Below, piece by piece: positions 54,866-63,610 of a stretch of 64,000 nt of DNA. Position numbers and translations under genes: made by a program. The notes under the pieces were generated by a model that was not told where the DNA came from, ran no database searches, and saw nothing but the letters and a program-made list of their open reading frames with translations. This DNA comes from Phaeobacter sp. 11ANDIMAR09 (lineage in GTDB: Bacteria; Pseudomonadota; Alphaproteobacteria; Rhodobacterales; Rhodobacteraceae), in assembly GCF_001294455.1 (NCBI RefSeq), contig NZ_LIKT01000005.1:124001-188000 (forward strand). The letters run 5' to 3'. Every line of letters starts with the position of its first letter. Position 1 is the first letter of the stretch.

Positions 54866-55636
54866 TTATCCAGCAGAGTGCCGCAGGAACACAGGCTTCA
54901 TCGGTTCGGACAGGGTCGGCTGATAGGCATATCCGCCAGTGTCAAATTCCTGCAGCGCCGCCATATCTGAAATCCGGTTCTGGATCACATAGCGCGCCAT
55001 CGCACCACGGGCGCGTTTGGCATAGAAACTCACCACTTTGGGCGTGCCACCTTTGTCTTCCATAAAGACCGGGGTCACCACTTGCGGTTTCAGCGCCTTC
55101 AGGTCGACGGCGCCAAAATACTCCTGGCTGGCGCAGTTCACCAGGACCTGAGCGCCGACCTCTTCGGCCTGAGCATTCAGCGCCTCGGCAATCTGGCTGC
55201 CCCAGTATTCATAGAGGTTTTTGCCGCGCGCGTTTTTCAGCCGCGAGCCCATTTCCAGCCGGTAGGGCTGCAGCGCATCCAGCGGGCGCAGCAACCCGTA
55301 AAGCCCGGACAGAATGCGAAAATGATCCTGCGCCCAGGCCATTTCCTCAGGCTCCAATGACGCCGCTTCCAGCCCCTGATAGGTGTCGCCCGCAAAGGCC
55401 AGCGCGGCGGGACGCAGATCCTCGGTCTTCGGATCCGCCTGGAAATCGCGAAAGCGGTCGTAATTCAGCTTGGCCAGGTCTTCGCTGATATGCATCAGCT
55501 TCATCAGCTCCGGCACCGTGAGGTCGCGCGCAACGGCGTTCAATGCGATGGCATCGCTTTGAAAGGCGGGGAAGGTCATCTCCTGATCCCGCTCCGACCA
55601 ATCCAGCTTTTTGGCCGGGGATACCACTACCAGCAT
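54866..55636 (-). CDS. yaaA: Peroxide stress protein YaaA
   Basis: The 256-residue product begins with MLVVVSPAKKLDW, and LNYDRFRDF and ILSGLYGLLRPLDALQPYRLEMGS are typical of the YaaA (DUF328) family. YaaA limits intracellular free iron during hydrogen peroxide stress and binds DNA in E. coli. AAAGGAG precedes the ATG at good spacing. It lies 41 bases downstream of recQ on the same strand and may be co-transcribed with it. Confidence 0.95.
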   Translation of the reverse strand: MLVVVSPAKKLDWSERDQEMTFPAFQSDAIALNAVARDLTVPELMKLMHISEDLAKLNYDRFRDFQADPKTEDLRPAALAFAGDTYQGLEAASLEPEEMAWAQDHFRILSGLYGLLRPLDALQPYRLEMGSRLKNARGKNLYEYWGSQIAEALNAQAEEVGAQVLVNCASQEYFGAVDLKALKPQVVTPVFMEDKGGTPKVVSFYAKRARGAMARYVIQNRISDMAALQEFDTGGYAYQPTLSEPMKPVFLRHSAG

Positions 55637-55677
55637 CGCGCGCTCCTTTGTTTCCGATTTGTTTCCTTTTTCCAGAC

Positions 55678-57750
55678 TTAATCAGTCTGGCGCAAAACGT
55701 CCAGAAAGGCGGGCAAGAATCTCTCTGCCCGGCGCTCGCCCAACAGCATTGTGATGCCGCGCGTATCCTCGACCCGCATCTGCGCCAGCTTTGCGAGCAT
55801 GGCAGCCGGACAGCTGAGCGGTTTCAAAGTGCCGCAACTCCCCCGGATCAGCCCAGTCTGAGCCTCCATCAGGGCGTCATAGGTCGATCCCGCCCCAGCC
55901 CGTGTTGCCAGTTTGCGCCTCTGGGGGTGCAGCTGTTCCACCGCGCCGGTGATCACCTCAAGAAACTCATCACCGTAACGGTCCAGTTTTTTGGCGCCAA
56001 CGCCCCCAATCCGAGCCATCTGATCCAGAGTTTCCGGGCGGGTTTCGGCCATCTCGATCAGGGTCTTGTCGTTGAACACCACATAGGCTGGCACTTTCTG
56101 CGCCTCTGCCAGGGCGCGGCGCTTGGCTTTCAGGGCCGACAGCAGTGGCGCATCTTCTTCGGAGACCAGCATCTTGACCGCCGGGCGGCGTTCGGCAGAT
56201 TTGATAGTATCCCTGCGCAGGGAGATCTGCGCCTCTCCCTTCAGCACCGGCAGCGCTGCCTCTGTCATCCGCAGGGCACCATGGCGTTCGGGATCAGGGC
56301 GCACCAGATCATGACCCATCATCTGGCGAAACACTGCCTGCCACTGGCGTTTGCTGTATTCCTTACCACAACCAAAGACCGATAGTTCGTTATGACCCTT
56401 TTCGCGCACCCGGTCGGTCTCATTTCCATAGAGAACGTCGATCAGATGCCCAGCGCCATAGGTCTCATTGGTGCGCAAAATAGCCGAAAGCGCCTTGCGT
56501 ACCGCCGTAGTGCCGTCAAAGACCTCCACCGGGCTATCGCAGAGATCACAATTGCCGCAGGGGTCCGAGTCTTCCTCGAAATAACCCAATAGGGTCTGGC
56601 GGCGACAGGTCAGCGCCTCGGCCAGACCCAGCAGCGCATTCAAACGCGCGTGATCTGCCGCACGACGTTCCGAGGGGGCCAGGCCTTCGTCGATCTGGCT
56701 GCGCCGCAACCGGATGTCATCAGATCCAAACAGGGTCAGGGTTTCCGCAGGGGCCCCGTCGCGACCCGCGCGGCCAATTTCCTGATAGTAGGATTCGATG
56801 GATTTGGGCAGATCAGCATGGGCCACCCAGCGGATGTCTGGCTTATCTATCCCCATACCAAAAGCCACGGTGGCCACCACAATCAGGCCATCCTCGCGGG
56901 CAAAGCGTGTTTCCACGTCGCGCCGATCCCCAGCCTCCATGCCACCGTGATAATGGCAGGCCGCGTGACCAGCGTCACGCAGGGCGCGGGCCAGGTCTTC
57001 GGTTTTGGCGCGGGTGCCGCAATAGACGATGCCTGACTGACCCTTGCGGGCTGCTGCAAACTCCAGGATCTGACGGCGCGGCCCGTCCTTGGCGGCAAAG
57101 GCCAGATGGATATTGGGCCGGTCAAACCCCCGCAGAAAGGCGCGCGGCGCATGACCATCAAACAGCTTGCGAATGATCTCTTCGCGGGTCTCTGAATCGG
57201 CGGTGGCGGTAAAGGCCGCCAGAGGCACATCCAGTGCCTGGCGCAGCTCGCCGATGCGCAGGTAGTCGGGGCGGAAATCATGGCCCCATTGGCTGACACA
57301 ATGGGCCTCATCCACAGCGATCAGGCTGACATTGATGCGCTGCAACATGTTCAGCGTCGCCCCCGAAGCCAGCCGTTCCGGCGCCATGTACAAGAGCTTC
57401 AGCGCGCCGGATTCGATGGATTGCCAGACCGCTTCGGTCTCTTCTTCGGTATTGCCAGAGGTGAGCGCCCCCGCCGTGACCCCCACCGCCTGCAGCGCCC
57501 GCACCTGATCGCGCATCAGCGCAATCAGCGGCGAGATCACCACCGTGATGCCAGCCCGTTGCAGCGCGGGTAGCTGGAAGCACAGCGATTTTCCTCCGCC
57601 CGTGGGCATGATGGCCAAAACGTTTTCGCCGCGCGTTACCGCCTCAACGATCTCTTCCTGACCGGGGCGAAAGGCATCAAAGCCAAAAATCTCACGCAGC
57701 AGCGGAGCGGCGGTGCTCTCCGTCTCGGTGATCGCTGGCGCGGCTGTCAT
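55678..57750 (-). CDS. recQ: ATP-dependent DNA helicase RecQ
   Basis: The 690-residue helicase has the RecQ motif 0 (FGFDAFRPGQEEIVEAV), Walker A (AIMPTGGGKSLCFQLPAL), the DEAH-type motif AVDEAHCVSQWGHDFRPDYL and motif V/VI segments (VATVAFGMGIDKPDIRWV, YYQEIGRAGRDG). The zinc-binding RQC region shows CGNCDLCDSP, and an HRDC domain follows (about 520-600). RecQ unwinds DNA for repair and recombination. I chose ATG 57750 because GAGG lies nine bases upstream; the 26 codons before it are not RecQ-like. Confidence 0.95.
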   Translation of the reverse strand: MTAAPAITETESTAAPLLREIFGFDAFRPGQEEIVEAVTRGENVLAIMPTGGGKSLCFQLPALQRAGITVVISPLIALMRDQVRALQAVGVTAGALTSGNTEEETEAVWQSIESGALKLLYMAPERLASGATLNMLQRINVSLIAVDEAHCVSQWGHDFRPDYLRIGELRQALDVPLAAFTATADSETREEIIRKLFDGHAPRAFLRGFDRPNIHLAFAAKDGPRRQILEFAAARKGQSGIVYCGTRAKTEDLARALRDAGHAACHYHGGMEAGDRRDVETRFAREDGLIVVATVAFGMGIDKPDIRWVAHADLPKSIESYYQEIGRAGRDGAPAETLTLFGSDDIRLRRSQIDEGLAPSERRAADHARLNALLGLAEALTCRRQTLLGYFEEDSDPCGNCDLCDSPVEVFDGTTAVRKALSAILRTNETYGAGHLIDVLYGNETDRVREKGHNELSVFGCGKEYSKRQWQAVFRQMMGHDLVRPDPERHGALRMTEAALPVLKGEAQISLRRDTIKSAERRPAVKMLVSEEDAPLLSALKAKRRALAEAQKVPAYVVFNDKTLIEMAETRPETLDQMARIGGVGAKKLDRYGDEFLEVITGAVEQLHPQRRKLATRAGAGSTYDALMEAQTGLIRGSCGTLKPLSCPAAMLAKLAQMRVEDTRGITMLLGERRAERFLPAFLDVLRQTD

Positions 57751-57908
57751 GGAGTGGGACCTCGTTGGGTGCGGCTGCTCTGATTTGAGCGCCACAATCC
57801 CACAGGTCGATTCGGGCGGCAAGAGCAAGGGGCAAAGCTTTACGCTTCGCCCCCTTGGTTTTATTCATATCATCCGCTGAAACAGCCCAAACCGGCCACC
57901 AGGGAGGC

Positions 57909-58199
57909 CTAGTAGAATGCGGCCATGTTGTTCTGGATGATAATGCGCAGGGCATAGACCGCGATCAGCACCACCAACGGCGCCAGATCAATGCCGCTCA
58001 TATTGGGCATAATGCGGCGCACCGGCGCGTAAAGCGGCTCGAGAATACGCTGCAACATGTACCAGATCTGGCTCACCAGCTGCTGTTGCAGGTTCAGAAC
58101 CTGGAAATTGATCAGCCAGCTCATGATCACATGAGCGATGATGAAGAACCAGACGATGTCCAGGATCAACAGCAGAATTTGGAGCAGCGAGAGCATCAT
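57909..58199 (-). CDS. YggT-family membrane protein
   Basis: The 96-residue product has two membrane helices (LLQILLLILDIVWFFIIAHV and LAPLVVLIAVYALRIII) separated by EPLYAPVRRIMP, the hallmark of the YggT family. Its members affect osmotic tolerance and division-site membrane proteins in various bacteria; the biochemical role is not established. ATG 58199 and the next codon, ATG 58196, are both possible; AGAGG is upstream. It is divergent from the thioesterase-like gene. Confidence 0.88.
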   Translation of the reverse strand: MMLSLLQILLLILDIVWFFIIAHVIMSWLINFQVLNLQQQLVSQIWYMLQRILEPLYAPVRRIMPNMSGIDLAPLVVLIAVYALRIIIQNNMAAFY

Positions 58200-58328
58200 G
58201 TACCTCTTTGGAATAACAGCCTTACAGGTAAGCAGCCTGTGGCATTTGTGCAAGCCTTCCGCGAGGTTGCGGTTGACCATTGGTTAATCGGTGGCAAGAG
58301 GGGCACAACTCGACAGGAGAAGCCGCAA

Positions 58329-58880
58329 ATGTTCCCGATTTTCCGCCTGATCAAAGACCTGATGAAGGCGCGCCGCATGACCCCGCTGGGTCTGACCGAA
58401 ACCCATGTCTCTCGGCATATCTGCTGGCCCTGGGATCTGGATATCTGGCTGGAGCTGAACAATGGCCGCGCCATGACGCTGTATGATCTGGGGCGCACCA
58501 TGCAGGCCCAGCGGGTTGGGCTGATTGGTGCCCTGCGCCAAAACCGCTGGGGCATGACCGTCGCGGGTACCAGCGTGCGGTTCCGTCAACGCATCCGTGG
58601 CTTTGAACGCTTTGAAATGCGCAGCCGGGCGGCAGCCTGGGATGACAAATTCATCTACCTGGAACAGTCGATGTGGAAAAAGGACGGCACCTGCGCCAGC
58701 CATGTAATGCTGCGCACCGCGCTCACCGACAAAAACGGCATCGTGCCGCCCGCGCGGGTGCTCGAGGCCATGGGTCTGCAAGACACACCAACGCCGCCGA
58801 TGCCGGACTGGATTGATGCCTGGCGCGCAGCAGACGCGCAACGTCCCTGGCCACCGATGCAAGAGCCCCTTGCCTCGTGA
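58329..58880 (+). CDS. Hotdog-fold thioesterase-like protein
   Basis: The 183-residue product resembles the 4-hydroxybenzoyl-CoA thioesterase/THEM6-type hotdog family. ETHVSRHICWPWDLDIWLELNNGRAMTLYDLGR corresponds to the central helix region, with NN-G in place of the usual HV-N acidic site. KFIYLEQSMWKKDGTCASHVMLRTALTD forms the beta-sheet part. The catalytic Asp position is Leu/Glu, so activity is uncertain. GGAG precedes the ATG. It is followed 54 bases later by the UMF1 transporter. Confidence 0.78.
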   Translation: MFPIFRLIKDLMKARRMTPLGLTETHVSRHICWPWDLDIWLELNNGRAMTLYDLGRTMQAQRVGLIGALRQNRWGMTVAGTSVRFRQRIRGFERFEMRSRAAAWDDKFIYLEQSMWKKDGTCASHVMLRTALTDKNGIVPPARVLEAMGLQDTPTPPMPDWIDAWRAADAQRPWPPMQEPLAS

Positions 58881-58934
58881 CCTAAGTCCCTGTCTTATCG
58901 CAGATAACAAACAGCTGGGGACAGGCGGGAAAAG

Positions 58935-60299
58935 ATGAGCAATATTTCAACGCGCAAGCGCATTTGGGGCTGGTGGTTCTTTGACTGGGCCAGCCAACCC
59001 TATCACACGCTGCTGGTGACCTTTGTCTTTGGCCCCTTCTTTGCCGCCGTCGCTGCAAATCACTATTTGGGGGAGGGCCTGGAGCCCGAAGCCGCCAAGG
59101 CCCAGGCCCAGACCATGTGGTCGATTGGCATGACCGCCACCGGGCTGATGATTGGGTTTGGAGCGCCCTTTATCGGCGCTCTGGCCGATATTTCCGGACG
59201 CAAACGCCCCTGGCTCATTGGCTTTTCGCTGATGTATATCCTGGGCGCCTGGGGGATCTGGTACTCGGACCCCGCCGGCAGCAACCTGTGGTGGATGCTG
59301 GTAACCTTTGGCTTTGGCTTCATTGGCGCGGAATTTGCATTGATCTTTGCCAATTCGCAGCTGCCCAGCCTCGGCAGCAAGGACGATGTCGGGGCGATCT
59401 CTGGCTCTGGCTTTGCCTTTGGCTATCTTGGCGGGGTGATTGCACTCTTCATTATGCTGTTGCTCTTTGTGGAACAGGGCACTGGAAAAACCCTGATCGG
59501 ATTGGACCCAATCCTGGGACTGGAGGCTGCAACCCGAGAAGGCACCCGCGCGGTGGGGCCCTTTACGGCGTTGTGGTTCCTCGTCTTTATGGTGCCCTAT
59601 TTCCTCTGGGTCAAAGACGATGCTGGCACCGGCACGCGCGGCACGCTTGGGCAGGCGGTCACTCTGGTGGTCACTTCGATCAAGGCGCTGCGGCACCGCT
59701 TCAGCCTGGCCAGTTATCTTGGCTCTTCGATGCTCTACCGCGATGCGCTCAATGGGCTTTATGGCTTTGGCGGCGTTTATGCCAGCCTGGTCCTGGACTG
59801 GGAGATCACCCAGATCGGTATCTTTGGCATCATCTCAGCAATTGCCGCTGCAGCCTTTAGCTGGGTTGGCGGCATGGCCGACAAACGCTTTGGCCCCAAA
59901 CCCGTCATCGTGGCTGCCATCCTGGTGCTGACGCTGGTCTGCATCACCGTGGTGAACATGTCGCGTGAGGCGCTCTTTGGCATGCCTCTGGCTGCAGAAT
60001 CCACACTGCCCGACGCCATCTTCTTTGGTTGCGGCATGCTGATCGGCGGCTTCGGCGGTATCTTGCAGGCCGCAAGCCGCAGCCTGATGGTACGCCATAC
60101 CGATCCTGCAAAGGCGACTGAGAGCTTTGGGCTCTACGGTCTGTCGGGTCGCGCCACCGCCTTTTTGGCGCCTGGGCTGATTGGGCTTGCCACAACCGTG
60201 ACAGGTAGCGCACGATTGGGTATCTCCCCGGTGATCTTCCTGTTTATCCTCGGGTTGATTGTGTTGCGTTGGGTCAAGGCAGAAGGAGACCAGGGTTGA
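58935..60299 (+). CDS. UMF1-type MFS transporter
   Basis: This 454-residue protein has about 11-12 membrane helices and begins with IWGWWFFDWASQPYHTLLVTFVFGPFF, characteristic of the UMF1/Atg22-like MFS branch. The loop GALADISGRKRPWLIGF follows helix 2, and AGGMADKRFGPKPV-like sequence (WVGGMADKRFG) marks the second half. Substrates in bacteria are unclear. Its TGA overlaps the TTG start of mepA, so the two are coupled, which hints at a wall-turnover product as cargo, though this is speculative. Confidence 0.85.
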   Translation: MSNISTRKRIWGWWFFDWASQPYHTLLVTFVFGPFFAAVAANHYLGEGLEPEAAKAQAQTMWSIGMTATGLMIGFGAPFIGALADISGRKRPWLIGFSLMYILGAWGIWYSDPAGSNLWWMLVTFGFGFIGAEFALIFANSQLPSLGSKDDVGAISGSGFAFGYLGGVIALFIMLLLFVEQGTGKTLIGLDPILGLEAATREGTRAVGPFTALWFLVFMVPYFLWVKDDAGTGTRGTLGQAVTLVVTSIKALRHRFSLASYLGSSMLYRDALNGLYGFGGVYASLVLDWEITQIGIFGIISAIAAAAFSWVGGMADKRFGPKPVIVAAILVLTLVCITVVNMSREALFGMPLAAESTLPDAIFFGCGMLIGGFGGILQAASRSLMVRHTDPAKATESFGLYGLSGRATAFLAPGLIGLATTVTGSARLGISPVIFLFILGLIVLRWVKAEGDQG

Positions 60300-61165
60300 G
60301 ACTGCTATTTGCGAGTTTTTGTTTATTGATTGCCGGCTTGATCAGCGCCAGTGCTGCGACCCCGGCCAAGCAGCTTTTTGGCGCCAAGGGCAGCGCATCG
60401 CAGCAGACGCCGGCCGCCTTTGGTTCCTATGCCAAGGGCTGTGTCGCCGGGGCCGTGCAACTGCCGGAAACCGGCCCGACCTGGCAGGCCATGCGGCTGA
60501 GCCGAAATCGCAACTGGGGCCACCCTGAAACCATCAGCTTTATCGAAAAGCTAAGCCAGGTCGCGGCCCGCCAACCCGGCTGGGACGGGCTATACATTGG
60601 GGACATCAGCCAACCCCGGGGCGGACCAATGCTGTCGGGGCACCGTAGCCATCAGGTGGGCCTGGATATCGACATCTGGATGCGCCCGGCGGATCGGTTG
60701 AACTACAGCCGCGCCCAGCGCGAGAAGATCTCGTCGATCTCGATGCGGCGCAACAACGGCGCCTTTGTAAATTCCGACTGGACCCGCGCCCATCACGAGA
60801 TCATCAAGGCAGCCGCGCAGGACAAACGGGTGGCACGTATCTTTGTCTTTCCCGGCGCCAAAGTGCAGATGTGCAAGGACGCCAAGGGCGACCGGCGCTG
60901 GCTGCGCAAGATCCGCCCCTGGTGGGGGCATCACTACCATTTCCATGTGCGCCTTGCCTGCCCCAAGGGATCGCAGGGCTGCGTCAATCAGGATCGCCCC
61001 CCTCGTGGGGACGGCTGCGATGCGGCCCAGAAATGGGTCGATGACATCCTGAGCCCACCCCCGCCAAAGCCTGCAGATCCCAATGCGCCAGCTCCAAAGC
61101 CCCGCCGGGAGTACACCCTGTCGGATCTGCCCCGGCAGTGCTCTGCCGTCTTGCAATCAAACTGA
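60296..61165 (+). CDS. mepA: Penicillin-insensitive murein endopeptidase
   Basis: The 289-residue product has a signal peptide (LLFASFCLLIAGLISASA) and the MepA zinc motifs: LSGHRSHQVGLDIDIWMRP with the HxxxD pair, and WGHHYHFHVRLACPKGSQGC with the final ligands. It cleaves the D-Ala-mDAP cross-bridges in peptidoglycan in the periplasm. Six cysteines could give disulphides. The start is TTG 60296, eight bases after AGGAG, and overlaps the UMF1 stop. A Pro-rich C-terminal tail follows the catalytic domain. Confidence 0.93.
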   Translation: MRLLFASFCLLIAGLISASAATPAKQLFGAKGSASQQTPAAFGSYAKGCVAGAVQLPETGPTWQAMRLSRNRNWGHPETISFIEKLSQVAARQPGWDGLYIGDISQPRGGPMLSGHRSHQVGLDIDIWMRPADRLNYSRAQREKISSISMRRNNGAFVNSDWTRAHHEIIKAAAQDKRVARIFVFPGAKVQMCKDAKGDRRWLRKIRPWWGHHYHFHVRLACPKGSQGCVNQDRPPRGDGCDAAQKWVDDILSPPPPKPADPNAPAPKPRREYTLSDLPRQCSAVLQSN

Positions 61166-61176
61166 GCCTGAACACC

Positions 61177-62085
61177 ATGAAGCGTAGAAAACTGATCGGT
61201 GGCCTTGTTCTGGCCTCCGGCCTCATTGCGGCGGCAGCAGGCTTTGCTGCGGCCCAACTGGACCGGTTGGAAAACGCCGCCCAGTTTACAGGCAGCTACA
61301 CCTGGCGAGCGACCCCCGATTGGTTCGGGGGGTTCTCCGGGCTTGAGCTCTCAGCGGATGGATCGCAACTGGTTGTCCTAAGCGACCGCGCCCATGTGGC
61401 CCGGGCATATATCCACCGGCAAGACGGTGAGATTTCAGAGATTTCCCTGCGCAGTGCCCAGCATCTGCGCTCTTCCAAGGGGCGACAGCTCCTGGGACGG
61501 ATCATGGACAGCGAAGGCCTGGCCCTGGCACCCGGTGGCTCGCTGTTTATCTCCTTTGAAGGCCTGGCCCGCGTGGTGCATCACCAAACCGAGGCCAGCC
61601 GTGCCCGCGTGCTGCCGCGTCCCCATGATTTTCGCGGTTTACCCCTGAACAAATCGCTCGAGGCCCTCGCTATTGATCCCCAGGGGCGGCTGTATACCCT
61701 ACCGGAAAACGCACTGAATGCCGAAGGAGAGATCCCGGTCTGGCGCTGGAATGGCGCACGCTGGAGCCAGCCTTTCACCCTGCCCCGGCGGGGTGGCTTT
61801 CTGCCCGTGGGTGCCGATTTTGGCCCCGACGGGCGGTTTTACCTGCTGGAGCGCAACTTTGTCTTTATCGGTTTCCGCAGCCGTTTGCGCCGCTGGGACA
61901 TCACCGATCAGGGCGCGACAAACGAAGTGACCCTATTGGAAAGCAGCACCGGCGTGCATGACAACCTCGAAGGGCTATCCGTCTGGCGCGATGCCACGGG
62001 AACCCTGCGTGCCACCATGGTGTCTGACGACAATTTCAAATCCCTGCAACGCACGGAAGTGGTCGAATACACACTGCCGGAATAA
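61177..62085 (+). CDS. Phytase-like esterase domain protein
   Basis: The 302-residue product has a signal peptide or anchor (LIGGLVLASGLIAAAAGFAAA) and a beta-propeller-like body: GGFSGLELSADGSQLVVLSDRAH, MDSEGLALAPGGSLFISFE, LEALAIDPQGRLYTLPE and DNLEGLSVWRD. This matches the 'esterase-like activity of phytase' family (PF13449-type). The pattern LEALAID/DNLEGLSV holds the conserved Asp/Glu residues. The substrate is unknown. It starts 11 bases after mepA, so it is probably part of the same operon. Confidence 0.85.
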   Translation: MKRRKLIGGLVLASGLIAAAAGFAAAQLDRLENAAQFTGSYTWRATPDWFGGFSGLELSADGSQLVVLSDRAHVARAYIHRQDGEISEISLRSAQHLRSSKGRQLLGRIMDSEGLALAPGGSLFISFEGLARVVHHQTEASRARVLPRPHDFRGLPLNKSLEALAIDPQGRLYTLPENALNAEGEIPVWRWNGARWSQPFTLPRRGGFLPVGADFGPDGRFYLLERNFVFIGFRSRLRRWDITDQGATNEVTLLESSTGVHDNLEGLSVWRDATGTLRATMVSDDNFKSLQRTEVVEYTLPE

Positions 62086-62406
62086 GGGAAAGACACTTTC
62101 ACTCTGCGTCACAGATATTGCAGATACTGGCCCTGCTAACCTTTAGTGCCCAAACATGTCAGCCGTCCTCGGCTTCTCTACCTGCCGCAACCGCACCGCG
62201 CGGCAGCGCGGTGCCGGACCCAACGGGAGAGACACATTCTTTGAATGTGGCGATCCGGGCGGGAGCCCCACCTTTCGCAGCTCCGCTGGGTTCTTCGATG
62301 CTTCAAAACACTTGCCAAGTGTCTCCAACACGGCTAGGTGAGCGCGTCTTCCGCACAAGATGCGGAACAAGTCGCCGCGACCTTGTATAAAAAACGGAAC
62401 TGAAAA
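62086..62406. other. Structured leader region before the VUT transporter
   Basis: The 321-base gap holds element E and two more hairpins: ACACTT-gcc-AAGTGT (62308-62322) and TTCCGCA-caaga-TGCGGAA (62349-62367). The second ends 39 bases before the transporter start. No ORF with a ribosome site was seen. Confidence 0.6.
62193..62268 (+). repeat. Structured repeat element E
   Basis: The palindrome is GCACCGCG (62193-62200) with CGCGGTGC (62207-62214). Relative to elements B and D both strands have changed (C to A and G to T), which keeps the pairing. The spacer is GGACCCAACGGGAGAG. The second hairpin is CACATTC (62233-62239) with GAATGTG (62243-62249), loop TTT. The end is GGGCGGGAGCCCC. Confidence 0.7.
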
Positions 62407-63030
62407 ATGAATCGTTATTACCTACCTGGCATTCTTGCCATGGCTGCCGTTGTGGTGGCCTCCAATATCCTGGTGCAATTCCTCTTTGGCCAATGGCTGA
62501 CCTGGGGCGCCTTTACCTATCCTATCGCCTTTCTCATCACTGATGTGATGAACCGCGTCTATGGTGCCGGACCTGCCCGCCGCGTGGTTTTTGTCGGCTT
62601 TGTGGTGGGCGTCATCTGCTCGCTCATCGGCACCCAGATTATGGGTGAATTTGGCCCGCTGGTCACCCTGCGCATCGCAATTGGCTCTGGCCTCGCCTTC
62701 CTCACCGCTCAGCTGCTCGACGTGTCGATCTTTGCCGCCCTGCGGACCGGCAAATGGTGGCGTGCGCCGCTGGCCTCCACCCTGGTGGGCTCCTCGGTGG
62801 ATACGGCCATCTTCTTTACCGTGGCCTTTTCCGGCGCGCTCACCTGGATTGAACCCGGCAATGACGTCTCCTGGGCCACCGAAATGCTGCCGCTCTTGGG
62901 CGCAGGCCCTATGGCACCGCTCTGGGTCTCGCTGGCGGTGGCCGACTGGATGGTAAAACTCTCGCTGGCCCTGCTGGCCCTGGTGCCCTTCCGCATGATC
63001 GTCAGCCACCTGACGGCCAAGCCCGCCTAA
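62407..63030 (+). CDS. VUT-family queuosine precursor transporter
   Basis: The 207-residue membrane protein has about six helices and the VUT/YhhQ motifs: YPIAFLITDVMNRVYG near residue 40, SGLAFLTAQLLDVSIFAAL and STLVGSSVDTAIFFTVAFSG. YhhQ-type proteins import queuine or preQ precursors for tRNA modification. The structured leader upstream suggests regulated expression, but I did not recognise a preQ1 riboswitch. Confidence 0.9.
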   Translation: MNRYYLPGILAMAAVVVASNILVQFLFGQWLTWGAFTYPIAFLITDVMNRVYGAGPARRVVFVGFVVGVICSLIGTQIMGEFGPLVTLRIAIGSGLAFLTAQLLDVSIFAALRTGKWWRAPLASTLVGSSVDTAIFFTVAFSGALTWIEPGNDVSWATEMLPLLGAGPMAPLWVSLAVADWMVKLSLALLALVPFRMIVSHLTAKPA

Positions 63031-63058
63031 GCACCCACAGCAATACAACAGTCTTGGC

Positions 63059-63091
63059 AAAAGGCCGTGGTCCAGCGGACTGCGGCCTTTT
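63059..63091 (+). terminator. Strong intrinsic terminator
   Basis: AAAAGGCCG (63059-63067) pairs with CGGCCTTTT (63083-63091). The stem is extended by GTCC-agc-GGAC inside, with two mismatched bases on each side. The T-run completes a terminator for the VUT gene, and the flanking A-run makes it potentially bidirectional. Confidence 0.8.
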
Positions 63092-63122
63092 CCATTTGCG
63101 CCAGCCGCGCTACATGCGGCCC

Positions 63123-63548
63123 ATGCTCCATATCACCAACGATATCGCACTCCAGGACTGGGAACTCTCCGAAAGCTTCATGCGCGCCTCGGGCCCCGGC
63201 GGGCAGAACGTCAACAAGGTGGCCACCGCCGTCGAGCTGCGGTTCGAGGCCGCCCGCTCCCCATCGCTCACCCCGGCAGTGAAATCCCGCCTCAAACGGC
63301 TGGCGGGGCGACGCTGGACCAAAGAGGGCGCGATTCTGATGCAATGCGACGAAACCCGCTCGCAGCTGCGCAACCGCGAGCTGGTGCGCGAACGGCTAGC
63401 CGAGCTGATCCGCAAGGCCCTGGTCGCCCCAAAACGTCGTATAGCGACCAAACCAACCCGCGGCTCCGTCAAACGACGACTGGAGAGCAAAAAGCAGCGC
63501 AGCAGCCTCAAATCAACGCGAGGAAAAATCACTCCCGAAGGCTCCTAG
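63123..63548 (+). CDS. arfB: Alternative ribosome-rescue factor ArfB
   Basis: The 141-residue product contains MRASGPGGQNVNKVATAVELRF, the GGQ motif that hydrolyses peptidyl-tRNA in the ribosomal P-site. The C-terminal tail is very basic (KRRLESKKQRSSLKSTRGK), matching the ArfB tail that enters the empty mRNA channel of stalled ribosomes. Length is normal. ATG 63123 is chosen because it starts the homologous region; the frame is open further upstream through the terminator. Confidence 0.93.
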   Translation: MLHITNDIALQDWELSESFMRASGPGGQNVNKVATAVELRFEAARSPSLTPAVKSRLKRLAGRRWTKEGAILMQCDETRSQLRNRELVRERLAELIRKALVAPKRRIATKPTRGSVKRRLESKKQRSSLKSTRGKITPEGS

Positions 63549-63610
63549 CGATTGCACCTCGCCACAGGCTTGGTCATGTTTGCTGCAATTGGATTTTGAG
63601 GGAGAGCATT

